Positions 14,777-31,111 of a DNA stretch of 64,000 bases are shown here, piece by piece. Position 1 is the stretch's first letter. Every line of letters starts with the position of its first letter. Where the stretch lies: positions 8,118,638 to 8,182,637 of the forward strand of contig ML660203.1 of NCBI GenBank assembly GCA_007570785.1, written 5' to 3'. Below the pieces are notes generated by a model. That model was not told the DNA's origin. It saw nothing but the letters and a program-made list of their open reading frames with translations, and ran no database searches. Origin of the DNA: Antilocapra americana. Taxonomy: Eukaryota; Chordata; Mammalia; Artiodactyla; Antilocapridae. The position numbers and the translations under genes are program-made.

Positions 14777-15402
14777 TTATCAGGGAATAGTTTCTACAAA
14801 GGGGATCTTGGAGCAGAGAGCTGGAGGATGGGAAAGGAACCAAAGCTCTGTGAGAAGGAGATGCAGAGGATTTCAGGAAGAGGGAACATCAGATGCAAAG
14901 GACTCAGACAGGTGAGAGTTTGCTTACTCAAGAATCTCAGAGAAGCCCCAAGGGGCTGGAGTGCCATTGACGTGGGGCAGCGGGGCAGAGGTATGTGCGA
15001 GAGGCAGGTGGGCAGAAGAGTTAGGACTTGAGTCCAAGAGCCAAAGAGAGCCCTTGAAAGGTTCAAGTGAGGAGTGGGAGTGGGGTGGGTTTGGCTTGAT
15101 CTACTGGAAGGCACTCTTAAGCAGCTGTGAGGAAAAAGGCCTACAGTGACCATGGAGGCCGGGGAACCGGTGGGAAAGAGAGTGGAGGGGTGGAGGGGAG
15201 AGATGGTGGCCAGGGCAGTGGACAGAGGGCCAGAAGCAGAAGGGCTCCCCCTAATTCTAGAGGTAGAACAAAGTGGACTTTGTGATGCATGGGATGTGGA
15301 GGGTGGAAGTATTCAAGTTTGCATGTGTGTATAATCAGGTGTGTGTGTACCTTCGTATGTGTACCTTCAAGTAGCACATGTAAGCAAAACACAGGAACAT
15401 GG

Positions 15403-15626
15403 GCATGGTGCTGTTGTTATCTTGGTCGCTAAATTGTGTCTGACTCTTTGAGACCCTATGGACTGTAGCCCCACCAGGCTCCTCTGTCCACGGGCTTTCC
15501 CAGGCAAGAATACTGAAGTGGGTTGCCATTTCCTTTTCCAGGGGATCTTCCCGACCCAGGGATTGAACTTGCATCTCCTGCATTGGCAGGTGTGTTTTTA
15601 ACCACTGAGTCACCAGGGAAGCCCAG
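15403..15626 (-). mobile_element. Bov-tA SINE, antisense
   Basis: In plus sense it reads from aaattgtgtctgactctttg through ccaccaggctcctctgtcca to accactgagtcaccagggaa. Full-length monomer. Confidence 0.92.
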
Positions 15627-15671
15627 ACATGGACATACATACATTCATTGATCTGTGTAACCTAAATATAT

Positions 15672-15806
15672 GTGGTTATCTTTTTATTATTAATGTTTTG
15701 CCACACATGGCATATGGGATCTTATTTCCCTGAGCAGGGGTTGAACCTATGGCCCTTGCATTGGAAGTGTGTTGTTTTAACCACTGGTCCACCAGAGAAG
15801 CCCCTA
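15672..15806 (-). mobile_element. CHR-type SINE, antisense
   Basis: It reads gggatcttatttccctgagc, ggggttgaacctatggccc and accactggtccaccagagaa in plus sense. Confidence 0.85.
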
Positions 15807-15832
15807 TGAGCCTGTCTTTATAGGTACACTAT

Positions 15833-15849
15833 TGTGTGTGTGTGTGTGT
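15833..15849. repeat. (TG)n microsatellite, short
   Basis: About eight TG units are followed by interrupted TATG and TGTGC. Confidence 0.9.
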
Positions 15850-16022
15850 ATGTGTGCACACATCCACACGGAGGCACACACCGAAAGTACAATGTCTACG
15901 TAGAGAGCCCCAGCAAAAGAGGGCCCTCTCCTCACCCAGCACCCAGCACCTCCATCTGTGCATCCCAGGTAGGGAAAATCCCAGGCCCAGCTGCCAGGGT
16001 CCCACCATCTCAGTTGATCCTA

Positions 16023-16884
<862 letters not shown>

Positions 16885-17730
16885 CTATGATCAGAGTCTG
16901 CGATTCCAGGAAGCAAATTTTCTGGAGCACAGTGCAGCTGGGCCTTCCCAGTCCCTCCCCTCTGCTCTCAGTGCCTGCCGGATGGTGTGCCCCTAGCCCT
17001 CCACTTCAGCCCACTCAACTCTCATCTCCTGCCAAAGCTCAGGGCCGGTCCTATTTCCTCCAGGAAGCATTCAAGGGCTCAGCTGGGAGTCTGGAGTTTC
17101 ACCTCATTCTGCCATTGGGTTAAGTGTGGACCATAAATTCTGTTTCTTCACTATAGTGAAACCACTGTGACTGACACTGCTCATTATAATCACCTAGGGG
17201 CTCCTGAATTGTTACCCACATCAGGTATTTTTCTCAGAATTTTGTATCAGAAACCACTTAATCTCCCCTGAAGAACAGGTGCACATTCTCCTTTCTGAAA
17301 AGAAGAGTTATGTAATTCACCACATTCCTTCTTAGCTTTGGCTGCTAGGAAACTGTATGCTCTGCACTTAGCCACGGCTAATGTTTGTTGAGTACTATGT
17401 GCTGGTTACCCTTCCTAGCACTTAACATGTATTAACTGATGTGAATACTCATAACAAGTCTACAAGGTAGTTATCACTATTCTCATTTGATAGATGAGGA
17501 AATTGTGGCACAGACAGCTTGAGTGACTTGCCTAAGGGCATACAGTTATTAAGTAGCAAAGTCAGGATTTGAATCCAGACAATGTGGCTCCATGGTCGTA
17601 TTCCCAACCACTTTGCTTCCATCTGTGTTGTATTCTCAGTTTCCTGTGTTCTGTCTACCTTGGGAAGCTGCTGTGTGGATGCCTAGACACTAGAGGTCAG
17701 TCTGCTTTAAGTCAAAAGAGCTCAAGTGCT

Positions 17731-17836
17731 GGGACTTCCCGCTGGTCCAGTGGCTAAGGCTCCAGGCTCCCAAGGCAGGAGGCCCGAGTTTGTTCAATCC
17801 CTGGTCGGAAACTAGATCTCACATGTCTCAACTAAG
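17731..17836 (+). mobile_element. CHR-type SINE
   Basis: It has the head gggacttcccgctggtccag and tcaatccctggtcggaaact, cut short by the next SINE. Confidence 0.85.
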
Positions 17837-17837
17837 G

Positions 17838-18050
17838 GGGCTCCTGGGTGGTGCTGGTGGTAAAGAACCTGCTTGCCAACACAGGAGACATAAGAGACAT
17901 CGGTTGGATTCCTGGGTGGGAAAGATCCCCTGGAGGAGGGCACGGCAACCCACTCCGTATCCTTGCCTAGAAAATCGCAGGGACAGAGGAGCCTGGTGGG
18001 CTAAGTCCATAGGGTTGCAATGAGTCAGACACAATTGAGTCACTAACACT
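17838..18050 (+). mobile_element. Bov-tA SINE
   Basis: It runs from ctcctgggtggtgctggtgg through tggaggagggcacggcaacc to gagtcagacacaattgagtc, directly after the CHR element. Confidence 0.92.
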
Positions 18051-19023
18051 TTCGTACCATTTATCACACTGGGCTCCCCTAACAAGCCTGGACTTGGAGT
18101 CCAAAGTGCTTCCAGCTTAAGAGGATCATTTAATTCCATGGGACCTTCAGGGAGTGGGTATCACCCTCATGGCAGGGATTTGGAAATGGGAGTTACATTT
18201 CGGTTGTTACAAAGACTGAGGGGGTGTTATGGGCATTTAGGGCCTGGGGTCCAGGGATGCCAAACATCCCACACAATGAATTCTCCTGCCCCAATACCAG
18301 TAGTTGAGAACACTGATAATCTATGTCCTTGCAAATACAGGTGGGAAAATTTTGTTTTAAATACAGGTGGAAAATGGGGCAGATAGGTTAAATAGTCAGC
18401 CCACCATCACCCAACTACCTAACTATCTTCTAACTCCTGGAACAAGGTGCCTTCCACTGCACAATGACTTAACCCCTCAAATCACAGAGCAACAGTTACA
18501 CGTGGTAAGTCTCTAATACATGGCATTTAGCACCCCTAGGACCCTATAACATAGATTTTATTAGTGCCCACTGAACAGATGAGAAAACTAAAGCATGGGG
18601 AAGTGAAACAACCAGCCCAAGATGCCCCAGTTAGAAAGTGGCAGAGCCAAAAGGTGAACCTGTCTGGCTTTAGGATGTAAACTTGACCTTTATGCCAAGA
18701 TGGAGACATCAGAACACTTACCCAGGGACACATAATAGTTATTATTGTGTTGATTGTGTTATTATTGTGTCCAATCGGCTGATCAAGAGACTGATTCTCA
18801 GAGGCCAAGGACAGGGAATTATCGTACCCATACAGAAGTCCTTTAAGGTCACATAGTGAGTTACCACCATTCCCCTCTGATGAGATAATCTGCTCTCAGA
18901 CACACTTCACGTTAGTAGCAGAACCAGGTGGGGTTCTTACAGCACAGCCTCCAGAGTCTAGCCAGGAAGGTTCTGGCCAACGGGCCAAGGAGCCGGGGGG
19001 GGCCTGGGTGGAGGTCCTCTCAC

Positions 19024-19242
19024 CTGTATGTCTTGTGCAGCTCCATGATCCTTTCTTCCAGCTCCCGAGTCTGGTTAGGGGCGAAGCGGAGCTCGCTGAC
19101 ATAGTTGCCCACATGCTCCTCAGCATCATAGTCACCCAGCTCAGCCTGCACGGCGTAGGAGCCCAGCAGGGCGTGCGTGACGAAGGAGCAGGGCAGGCGG
19201 CCCGTGATGATGTCTGCCCGCAGCTGCAGGCACAGGTAGTAT
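19024..19242 (-). CDS. EPB41L1: EPB41L1 coding exon c6: FERM lobe B (F2)
   Basis: This exon has 219 nt, about residues 186-258, entering and leaving in phase 2. The acceptor is ctccag/ATACTACC and the donor ACAG/gtgaga. The product begins [19 protein letters not shown] and ends [20 protein letters not shown] and [17 protein letters not shown] are hallmark FERM F2 residues. F2 is an all-helical, acyl-CoA-binding-protein-like fold; in red-cell 4.1R the equivalent lobe contributes to binding partners such as p55 and calmodulin-sensitive sites (family knowledge, not shown here). Exon length is a multiple of three, but loss would delete most of the lobe. The 5' side of the following intron is unique sequence. 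Confidence 0.98.
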
Positions 19243-19774
19243 CTGGAGATAGGGAGAGCGGGCATGGGCACGGGGGGGGCCCACTCCCTCCCTAGACGCC
19301 CCCAACCACAGCTTCCTATGGATCCATCAGCTCCAAACTAATCGATGCTCAGCACAGTGAGGAAGACATGCCATGTATTAATACTGGCAGGTCATGTGTT
19401 AATACTCTGGGTGTATCTTAGAAGATGGTTATGTAACATTTCATGAAATGTTAAGCATTTTTGTTCATTTCTAAGTTTGATGGATTTTTCCTACTATGGG
19501 AACATTTTCAATTTTGAACTCATTTTCAAGCTAAATTAGGACTGCTTCGCTGGTTTAGCCATTTTTTAAAACTATGATATATTTTGAATTATACAATTAA
19601 TATACACTTATTGTGGGAAAAAATGTAAACTTGTAGAGGTAATTCTAAATTTCCTCTTTATATTCATCCTCAGTCCTAATCCCCTCCCCCAGAGGTCACT
19701 CCTGTTATCCCTGTGGTGTTTAGACCTTTTTCTTCCATGGACATCTAGAAATGTATGTAATTTTTACATAATCA

Positions 19775-22188
19775 TCTTCATAGATTCAGAAAAAGCATTT
19801 GATAAAATTCAACATCCATTCATGATAAAGAAAATCTTAAGAAAATGGGTATAGAGGGGACATATCTCAACATAATAAAGGTTATTTATGACAAACCCAC
19901 AGTCAATATAATATTCAATGCTGAAAAGCTGAAAGCCTTCCCACTAAAATCTGAAACAAGCAAGGATGCCCACCTCACCACTTCTATTCAACACAATATT
20001 GAATAGAAGTCCTAACCACAGCAATCAGACAAGAAAAAGAAATAAAATGTATTCAAATTGGTAGGGAAGAGATAAAACTGTCATTATATGCAGATGACAT
20101 GATTCTATATATAGAAAATCCTAGACTCCTCATAAAAACTACTATAACTGATAAATGAATTCAGCAAGGTAGCAAAATACAAGATTAATATACAAAAATT
20201 GGTTGCATTTCTTTACACTTTAACAATGAAATATCAGAAAAGGAATGTAAAAAACCAAATTCCCTTTAGAACCTGCATCCAAAAAAAAAAAAAAAACAAG
20301 AATAAACCTGATCAAGGAGGTAAAAGACTTATATGCTGAGAACTATAAAACATTAATAAAAGAAATCAAAGATGATTCAAAGAAATGGAAAGACATCTCA
20401 TACTCATAATTAGAAGAATGAACACTGTTAAAATGGCCATAGTAGCCAAACCAATCTAAAGATTTAATTCAATTCCTATCAAATTACCCTTGATGTTTTT
20501 CACAGAACTAGAATAAATAATCCTAAAATTTGCATGGAACCATAAAAGACCCAGAATTGTCAAATCCTGAGGAAAAAGAACAAAGCAGGAGGTATAACCC
20601 TCCCCAGACTTCAAACAATATACAAAGCTACAGTAATCAAAAGAGCATGATATTGGCACAAAAAAAGACATATGGATCAACAGAACAGAATAGAGAGCCC
20701 AGAAACAAACCCACACACCTATATGGTCAATTAATCTTTGACAAAGGAGGCAAGAAAACAGAATGGGGAAAAGACAGTCTCTTCAGCAAGTAGTGTTGGA
20801 AAAGCTGGACAGTCACATGTAAATCAATGAAATTGCAAAATGCCCCCACATCATATACAAAAATAAACTCAAAATGGCTTAAAGACTTAAATATAAGAAA
20901 TGACACTATAAAATTCCTAGAAAAGAACATAGGCAAGACATTCTCAGACATAAATCATACCAATGTTTTTCTAGGTATTTCTCCCATGGCAATGGAAAAA
21001 CAAAACTAAATAAATGGGACCTAATCAAGTTTAGCTTTTGCACAGCAAAGGAAACCATCAACAAAACAAAAAGACAATCTATGGACTGGGAGAAAATATT
21101 TGCAAATGATGCCACCAACAGGGGCTTAATCTTCAAAATATACAAACAGCTCATATAACCTACTTAAAAAAAAAAAAACCCCAATCAAAAAATGGGCAGA
21201 AGATCTAAATAGACATTTCTCCAAAGAAGACATACAGATGGCCAATAGGCACACAAAAAGATGCTCATCATCACTAAATATTACAGAAATGCATATCAAA
21301 ACTACAATAAGGTACCACCTCACACTAGTCAGAATGACCATCATTAAAAAGTCTACAAATAACAAATACTAGAGAGGGTGTGAAGAAAAGGGAACCCTCC
21401 TGAACTACTGTTGGGAATGTAAATTAGTGCAGCCACTATGGAAAACAGTATGGTGCTTCCTTGAAAAATTAAAAATAGAGGTGCCATATGATCTAGCAAT
21501 CCCACCTCAGGGCATATATTCAGAAAAAAATATAATTAAAAAAGATGCCTGTACTCCTATGGTCATAGCAGCACTAATCATAATAGCCAAGACATAGAAA
21601 CAACCTAAATACCCACCAGCAGATGAATGGATAAAAAAGATGTGTTATCTTGGGTTGGCCAAAAAGTTCGTTCGGGTTTTTTCCACGGGACATTACAGAA
21701 GAGCCCAAATGAACTTTTTGGCCAACTGAATACAACGGACTACTACTCAAGTCATAAAAAAGAATGAAATAATGCCATTGGCAGCAACACGGATGGATCC
21801 TAGAGGGTATCATACTAACTAAAGTAAGTCATAAAGAGAAAAACATACCACATAACACTTATATATGACACAAATGAACTCATCTACAAAACAGAAACAG
21901 ATTCACAGACACAGAAAACAGACTTGTGGTTGCCAAAGGGGAGGGGTGACAGAGGAGGAACAGAACGGGAGTTGTGGATTCTCAGGCGCAAACTGTTATT
22001 AAATATACAGAACAGACACACAGCAAGGTCCTATTGGATAGCATGGGGAACTATTACCTGTAATAAACCGTAACGGAAAAGAAAATACATGTGTGTGTGT
22101 GCATATAACTGAATTACTTTGCTGTACAGCAAAAATTAACACAACATTGTAAAGAAACTATACTTTAATAAAATAAAGTTCTAAAAAT
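19775..22188 (+). pseudogene. 5'-truncated, dead L1 LINE (ORF2 3' half and 3' UTR)
   Basis: The plus-strand sequence matches the L1 ORF2 reverse transcriptase and C-terminal region. The peptide [15 protein letters not shown] at about 20080-20120 carries the catalytic YADD motif, and NKLKMA and [16 protein letters not shown] follow downstream. Many in-frame stops and indels break ORF2, so no active protein is possible. The 3' UTR (tgtggttgccaaaggggagg, ctttgctgtacagcaaaaat) is of the cetartiodactyl type. The 5' end is truncated within the RT domain; I could not identify target-site duplications. It lies antisense to EPB41L1 and is interrupted by a MITE at 21650-21730. Confidence 0.93.
21650..21730. 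mobile_element. Mariner-type MITE nested in the L1
   Basis: About 80 bp start ttgggttggccaaaaagttc and end gaactttttggccaactgaa. The ends are near-perfect inverted repeats of about 20-30 bp, like the terminal repeats of ruminant mariner elements. L1 sequence resumes on each side. There is no transposase inside. Confidence 0.85.
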
Positions 22189-22978
22189 GCACATGGTTTC
22201 AATGAATGGGGAATCTTTCGCAGGTAAATGCTAGCAAATGCAACATCTGACTGTGCAGTTCACTTGCCTTCTCACACTCAACTGGGTGCCTTAGAGCCTT
22301 TCCCATGTCAGCGTGTGAGACTTGGTTTTATTCATTTTAACTTCTGCACCATAATCCGTCACCCAGACAAACCTGTTTGCCAATGTATTCTCAGAACTTT
22401 TTAATTTGGCTACAGCTCTAAGTGAATTGTCAAAAACCAAATTGGCTCAGAATAAACATTTCCAACCACTTTTATAACTTTCAAGACTTTTTATAACTTT
22501 CATACACACTTGGATGATTTTACCATTTTTAAAACAATTTTAAATGATTTTTTTTATTGCTTTTTAAGTTACTGTGTATTTTTTTTTTATGTTCCAGTTC
22601 ATTCTCAGCCTGCAGTACCTCCCTGACCACTTTGCATGTCTCACCATTTTTTTTTTCCCAATTACTTGTTTCTTTTAAGTGGCTCTTATTTTTTAAGTAG
22701 TTAGTACTGCTCCAAGACATTATCTTGCAGTCAGAACTGAAGCTCTGGCAAAAAAGTACATGCAGCCTCAGTATATGTTCAGAGGCAAGGCTGAGGTTCA
22801 GAATCAGCAGCAGCTCAAACATCACAGGCACTGAGGGTGGGCTTATGGGCATTTCATTCAAATGTCTCCAAATTCAGAAACCACTGCCAAGTACACAGAC
22901 TGGTCTTTCATTCCAGTCACTCTGTCATTTTGACCAGTTTATCTGGGGTTTAAATATTTTTTGCTAAACAGCTGCCAC

Positions 22979-23095
22979 AGGGACTTCCTTGGTGGTCCGC
23001 TGGTTTCCACTGCAGGGGGTACAAGTTTGATCCCTGGTTGCAGAACTAAGATCCCATACGCCAGGCAGAGCACTCCCCAAAAAATAAACACCTAA
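22979..23095 (+). mobile_element. CHR-type SINE
   Basis: It has the head gggacttccttggtggtccg, gtttgatccctggttgcag and an A-rich end. Confidence 0.85.
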
Positions 23096-23561
23096 ATAGT
23101 TGCTACTATCAAATCCATTCCCCGAGGCCATCCACATTGGGCAGGGCTAACTTATTTCCTGGTGTCCCAGTGTCTAGGAACAAAGAGGGGAGGCATCAGT
23201 GGGCAAGACCAGAAAGGGTGGGGATTGTCTTGGTCTAGCTCTCAGCCCTTTCAGAAATGAAGTTTAGACCCTGTGCTGCCACTCTGGCCCCAAGCTGACC
23301 TCAGAAATTAGAGCAGGGCTAATGAGGCCAAGCCCTCAGATTTGATCTATTCCAGGAACATCTGTTTTATCTCCCAAGACCAGAGTCAGTATCTTGACCT
23401 TGGCTGATTGCTTGGCAAGTGGCAGAGATTAGAGAGGGACCCAGTGGGGGACAGGGACTAGCTTAGTGGCTCCAAACCACATCCTATAGGTGGTAGGTGA
23501 CACTGCCCCAGGATACCAAGAAGTAAGACTATCTCTTTGGAAGGGGGTTAGATAAAGAGAT

Positions 23562-23656
23562 GGAGGAGGAAATGGCAATTTAGTCCAGTATTCTTGCCTG
23601 AAGAATTCCAGGGACAGAGGAGCTTGGCAGCCAATGGGCTCTCAAAGAGTTGGACA
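23562..23656 (+). mobile_element. Bov-tA SINE 3' fragment
   Basis: It reads ggaggaggaaatggcaattt, agtattcttgcctgaagaat and ctcaaagagttggacattt. The 5' half is missing. Confidence 0.8.
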
Positions 23657-24382
23657 TTTAGATAAAGAGAAAGCCCTCTCCATGTTTTGCATTCCAGAGG
23701 CAGGCTGAGCCCCAAGAGAGATGCTTCACACCCTCTTCTAATCATCTAGCCTTGTTATCTACTGGCCCTGAGGCACAAGGCCTGCATCCACAATCCAAAT
23801 TCACGCCAGCAGCCTGGGCTTGCCTCCCAGGCTGGGATGTCACACACCTCATTTGACTCCCACACTACCAAACTCCCACTTTCAAAGGCATCTGTGTTCT
23901 AATCCCTCCTTGTCCCCGAAGTCAAAACCCGGTGGTCCACCCAGCCCATCAGCCTTCAGATGTGTCTGACTTATCCTACCCAGAGATGGCCCGCACCATG
24001 TATTTTGAAAGTTTAAATGAGTTGCCAGCATTTTAAAATTGTGGCTTTTACTCTCAAATCTCTAGCTTCCCTCCAACAATAGGGCCCAATGCCCAAGTGA
24101 TTGCCGAGGAGAAGAGGGACTATTTTAGGTGGGTTCTGTCTTCGTGAATTCCCACTGAGTCCCTCTGCTCCCTGTGACACCGTCCCCTCCAAAGTCAAGG
24201 ATTCACCTCATAGACCACTCTGCTTGCAGCACTCTCTCTTGCACTGAGTCAGATTCCCTTGTTGATGCTGTCTGCATGGCCTCAGCGGGCATCTGGGTTT
24301 GCACCCCACACTGTGTACCCATATTCCATCTCATGTCTCCCAGGGCCCATGCCCCCCCAACACTACCCCTCCCCAGCCCTCA

Positions 24383-24496
<114 letters not shown>

Positions 24497-24567
24497 CTAT
24501 CTTCCCAGTGGGTGGCCCAGATGTACCATCTCATGGGCAATTTTTCAAAGTTTTTCCATAACTATAG

Positions 24568-24632
24568 TCTTAGGTCAAACCCGTAAGAAAGCCTGGAACA
24601 TTATTCCCATTTGACCGATGAGGAGACTGAGG
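24568..24632 (+). repeat. 65-bp local duplicate, copy A
   Basis: It begins tcttaggtcaaacccgtaag and is identical to 25461-25525 except at two positions. Its end, gatgaggagactgagg, resembles a MIR core. Confidence 0.9.
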
Positions 24633-25460
24633 CCCAGATTGAAAGACTTGTGAACTACCAGTGGGAAGGAAGGTAGAATGAAAGAAAACCAATGGTACAT
24701 GCTAGGCATGCTGTTAAATACTTACAAACATCACTTCATTAAACCTCACAACAGCCCAGTAAACAAGTCCTACGATCCCCGCCTTTTGTAAATGAGGACG
24801 GTGAGGCTCAGGGAGTAAAATGGCCAGTCCAAGGTCACCGGCTAGGAAGTGGCAATGCTAAGGTTCAGACCCACCCTGGCCACCTGACTCCAGAGCCCAC
24901 TCTTTCCTCTACACCAAAGTCTGTGCCCCAGGACATTAATGGGAAGATAATTAATCTAGAAAGTGTCACATTAAACAGGTTTCCTGACTTTGGGTTTCTC
25001 GGAGCTCTTACTCCGCTCCTGTGCCTTGCACCTCTTAAAGGGGGGACACATGCATTCAAGAGTTTCCAAAGCCTGTTTGACCTGCTGCATCCATTTGTCA
25101 CAGGGCCTCCTTCCATACGAATGTTTCTCAGAACAGACTTTGTGAAACTCTGTCCGATCTGATGTTGACTCCATTTCAAATGGATTATAAACGAGACTGA
25201 AAGGCAAATATAATGGGCCAAAAGTAACAGAAAACATTTCACTGGGATAAATGTTAACCTCCACATTTAGCTACGAAAAATCAATGGTACACATTTAAAA
25301 AGTAAAGAAAAATAAAGGCTGAGGTTTTAGCTGGAGAAAAGCTCTGCGAGCCAAGAAAAGGGATGACCACTTTAGAAGTGGGGGTGGGGGTGGTGGGGAG
25401 GGAAGAAGCTTTGATGAAAGGCCATAGTCTACAACAATGGACAGATGGCCCCTGGGATAA

Positions 25461-25525
25461 TCTTAGGTCAAACCCGTAAGAAAGCCTGAAACATTATTCC
25501 CATTTGACAGATGAGGAGACTGAGG
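25461..25525 (+). repeat. 65-bp local duplicate, copy B
   Basis: This is the same-orientation partner of 24568-24632, offset by 893 bp, with 63 of 65 bases the same. It lies just before a CHR SINE. Confidence 0.9.
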
Positions 25526-25552
25526 GCTCCAAGTTCTAAAAAGACCCCCAAC

Positions 25553-25735
25553 AGGGACTTCCCTGGTGGTCCACTGGCTAAGACTCCATGTTCCCAATGC
25601 AGGGGACCCAGGTTCAAGCCCTGGTTAGGAAACTAGATCCCATGTGCTGCAACCAAGAGTTCTCATGCTGCAATGAAAATTGAAGATCACAACTAATACC
25701 TGGCATGGCAAAATAAATAAATACTTTTAAAATGA
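25553..25735 (+). mobile_element. CHR-type SINE, full length
   Basis: It has the head gggacttccctggtggtcca, ggttcaagccctggttagg, aacctggc-type body text and an AAATAAATAA tail. Confidence 0.9.
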
Positions 25736-26142
25736 ATTAATTCAATTTTTTAAAAAAGCACCCCTGACAAAGTGAGAAAGGAAGGCCCATCCAGGGCATG
25801 GCCACGGTCAGGAAGGGCTGGTGACCACACCGCCACCACCATCCCTGTCCCTGTGGTCATCACCATCCTCACAGCTGCCCTGTCTCCCGCACTTACTAAG
25901 AGCCGCTTGCTTGGCTTGCTAAGAACTTTCTACGTGTTTTTTGGAATTTAATCTTTATAATGATCCTGAGGTGTACTTTTCTTTTAATAGATGAAGGTTT
26001 TGAGAGGTTAAGTCATCCTTCCAGGGTCACCCAGTCAGTGGTAGAAAACAGGTCTAGCCTCTGATCCCAGGATCCCACAGCTTAGGTTCTTGACCCCAGC
26101 TAGCTCCTCAAGGGGAAACAATTCCTGTCTCAGGAATAATAA

Positions 26143-26262
26143 TGGAGGAGTTCCCTGGTGACCTAGTGGTTAGGATTCCAGGCTTTCTCTGGGTTCAATT
26201 CCTGGCCGGGAGGCTGAGCTCCTGCAAGCCATGCAGTGCGGCCAAAAAAGAGAGAGAGAGAA
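26143..26262 (+). mobile_element. CHR-type SINE followed by (AG)n
   Basis: It reads gagttccctggtgacctagt, gggttcaattcctggccggg and gccatgcagtgcggccaaaa, then a short AG run. Confidence 0.85.
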
Positions 26263-26756
26263 AATAACAGCAGTAATTAACAATAATAATAATGGCTAAA
26301 ACAAACTGGGTGCTACTATGTGCAGGCACGTTCTAGGTGTTGAACACCTCACAAGAACCCTAATTATAAGGGTGACCCGCACTTTATAGATGACGAGGTA
26401 CAGAACAATTAACTAACACAAGAAGTATTGATGGAGTCAGGATTCAAATCCAGGCAATCTGACTCGTCTGCCCTTTTAACCATCACACCAGATTGCCTCC
26501 TACTGGGTGAAGCACCTACTATGTGCTGGCTGTTGTCCACACCCAATCATAGAAACTTCATCCCACCTAGGGAATTATTAATCCACTTGCTAGGGAGATA
26601 CAGGAATCCAGAGGGGTAGAGGAATTGCCCCCAGTGCCCTGAGTGATGGGCACTGAGATTCGGGAGGAAATATATCAAACTCTGAAGGCCAGGACATCAG
26701 AACTCAGGTGCCAGCTTCAGAAGGCTGGGGCTGTCACAAATCAAGAAAGGGGACAG

Positions 26757-26878
26757 GGAATTCCCCGGTGGTCCAGTGGTTAAGATTCTGCACTCCACTG
26801 CTGAGGGCCTGGGTTCAATTCCTGGTTGGGGGAGATTCCACAAGCCACATGATATAGGGGTAGGGTAGGGGATAAAAA
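26757..26878 (+). mobile_element. CHR-type SINE
   Basis: It reads ggaattccccggtggtccag, gggttcaattcctggttgg and caagccacatgatata. Confidence 0.87.
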
Positions 26879-28080
26879 AATTGTTCCATGGAGCTCCCGA
26901 AGACAGAACTGGGATGAATGAGTAGAAACTATGGGGAAAGGAACAGAGACTGAAGGAGGCAGCTCTGCTCCACAATAACTTGAGGAGACCTGACTCCCTG
27001 CCCTGGGAGGGAACTGAGACCCAAAGATTCTATCAGCAGCTTCTCTTCTCCAAAGTCCTGGTCCATCTCAAACACTACACTCTCAGCCATCTGCATGTGT
27101 TCTGCCTCTCTCAGGCATGAGAGGCAGGGTTCCCGGCTGGGCTGACATTCCTGGGGACAGCCTGAAGGCCAAGCCTAGGCCCCAGAGGAGAGGGCTCTAT
27201 CTGTGAGCCCACCTCTTTGTCTCCAATTGACAGGAGGCTACAGGAAGAATCCTCAAGCCCCCTCCTGCACAGTCAGCTGGCATCCCTAGACCCAGCTGCC
27301 TGCTGTCATGGCAACAGGCTCTGCTATAGCCTTCCAGCCAGGGGACCAGGGAGCCCAAGCACAGCCAAGGGGGCGGAGCCCCTAGTGGAGGCATCTCTGC
27401 CTCCAGGCTCCAAGTCCCCACCTACTACATGTCCCCCTGGCTGAGGCCACCTACTTCTCCCTTCTGCCATTTGCAGGCTGCCCTGTCCCTCCCAATATGC
27501 CTTGTTTCCCCCTCTGGGCCAGAAAAGACAGGTTGCTGGCCTGCTCATCTGTCTTCACCCCAGGCCTTGAAAAGAGTGCAGGATGGTATTGGGAGGCCAG
27601 GGCTGAAGACCTGGCGTGGCCAATACCTCGCTCTGTGATCTTGGGTAAATAACTACCTTTTTCTGGGCCTCAGTTACCCATCATTAAATACAGGACACAT
27701 TCACTACCGATCAGTTGGCAGCGGCCTAGAGTGCAGTGCAGACAAGGATTCCGAGCTGAGTCCAAGGTCACTGATCACCCAAGACAACACTGGCTCTGCA
27801 TAGGAGGTTGGCTGTTTTAAGGGCCATCAGTTTGTCCCCTTGTCTTAGATGACTCTGCAAGTCCCTTCTAGGGCTGACATCCTGAATAGTCCTCTGCTAA
27901 CACGCTGAGTGACTCCAGACAGTCATTCCTCTTGTCCAGGCTTCAGGCTCCTCATCTCTACAATAATACCCTGACTTCCCTAAGATCTGCCACGCAGAGC
28001 AAATGAACTCATGGGTCTGAATGCATTTCCCCAAGGAGGATGGAGTCCCCACCACGTTCCCACCATGGCAGGTCACTCAC

Positions 28081-28123
28081 TCCGGATCTGCTTCTTGATT
28101 TCCTTGGAGGGGTCCAGCCAGTT
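28081..28123 (-). CDS. EPB41L1: EPB41L1 coding exon c4: 43-nt exon in FERM lobe A
   Basis: This exon has only 43 nt: 14 codons, NWLDPSKEIKKQIR (about residues 147-160), and the first base of a Ser codon. The acceptor is cctgcag/AACTGG and the donor CGGA/gtgagt, a near-consensus donor. The motif WLDPSKEIKKQ is diagnostic of 4.1 FERM proteins. Because the length is not a multiple of three, skipping would shift the frame, so it is constitutive for a full-length product. It was found by matching the protein family and the flanking phases rather than by an open reading frame. Confidence 0.96.

Positions 28124-31111
<2,988 letters not shown>

Noticed and set aside
19775..22188. L1 ORF2 as a functional reverse transcriptase
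   Set aside because: It has many in-frame stops and a nested insertion, and the 5' half is missing.
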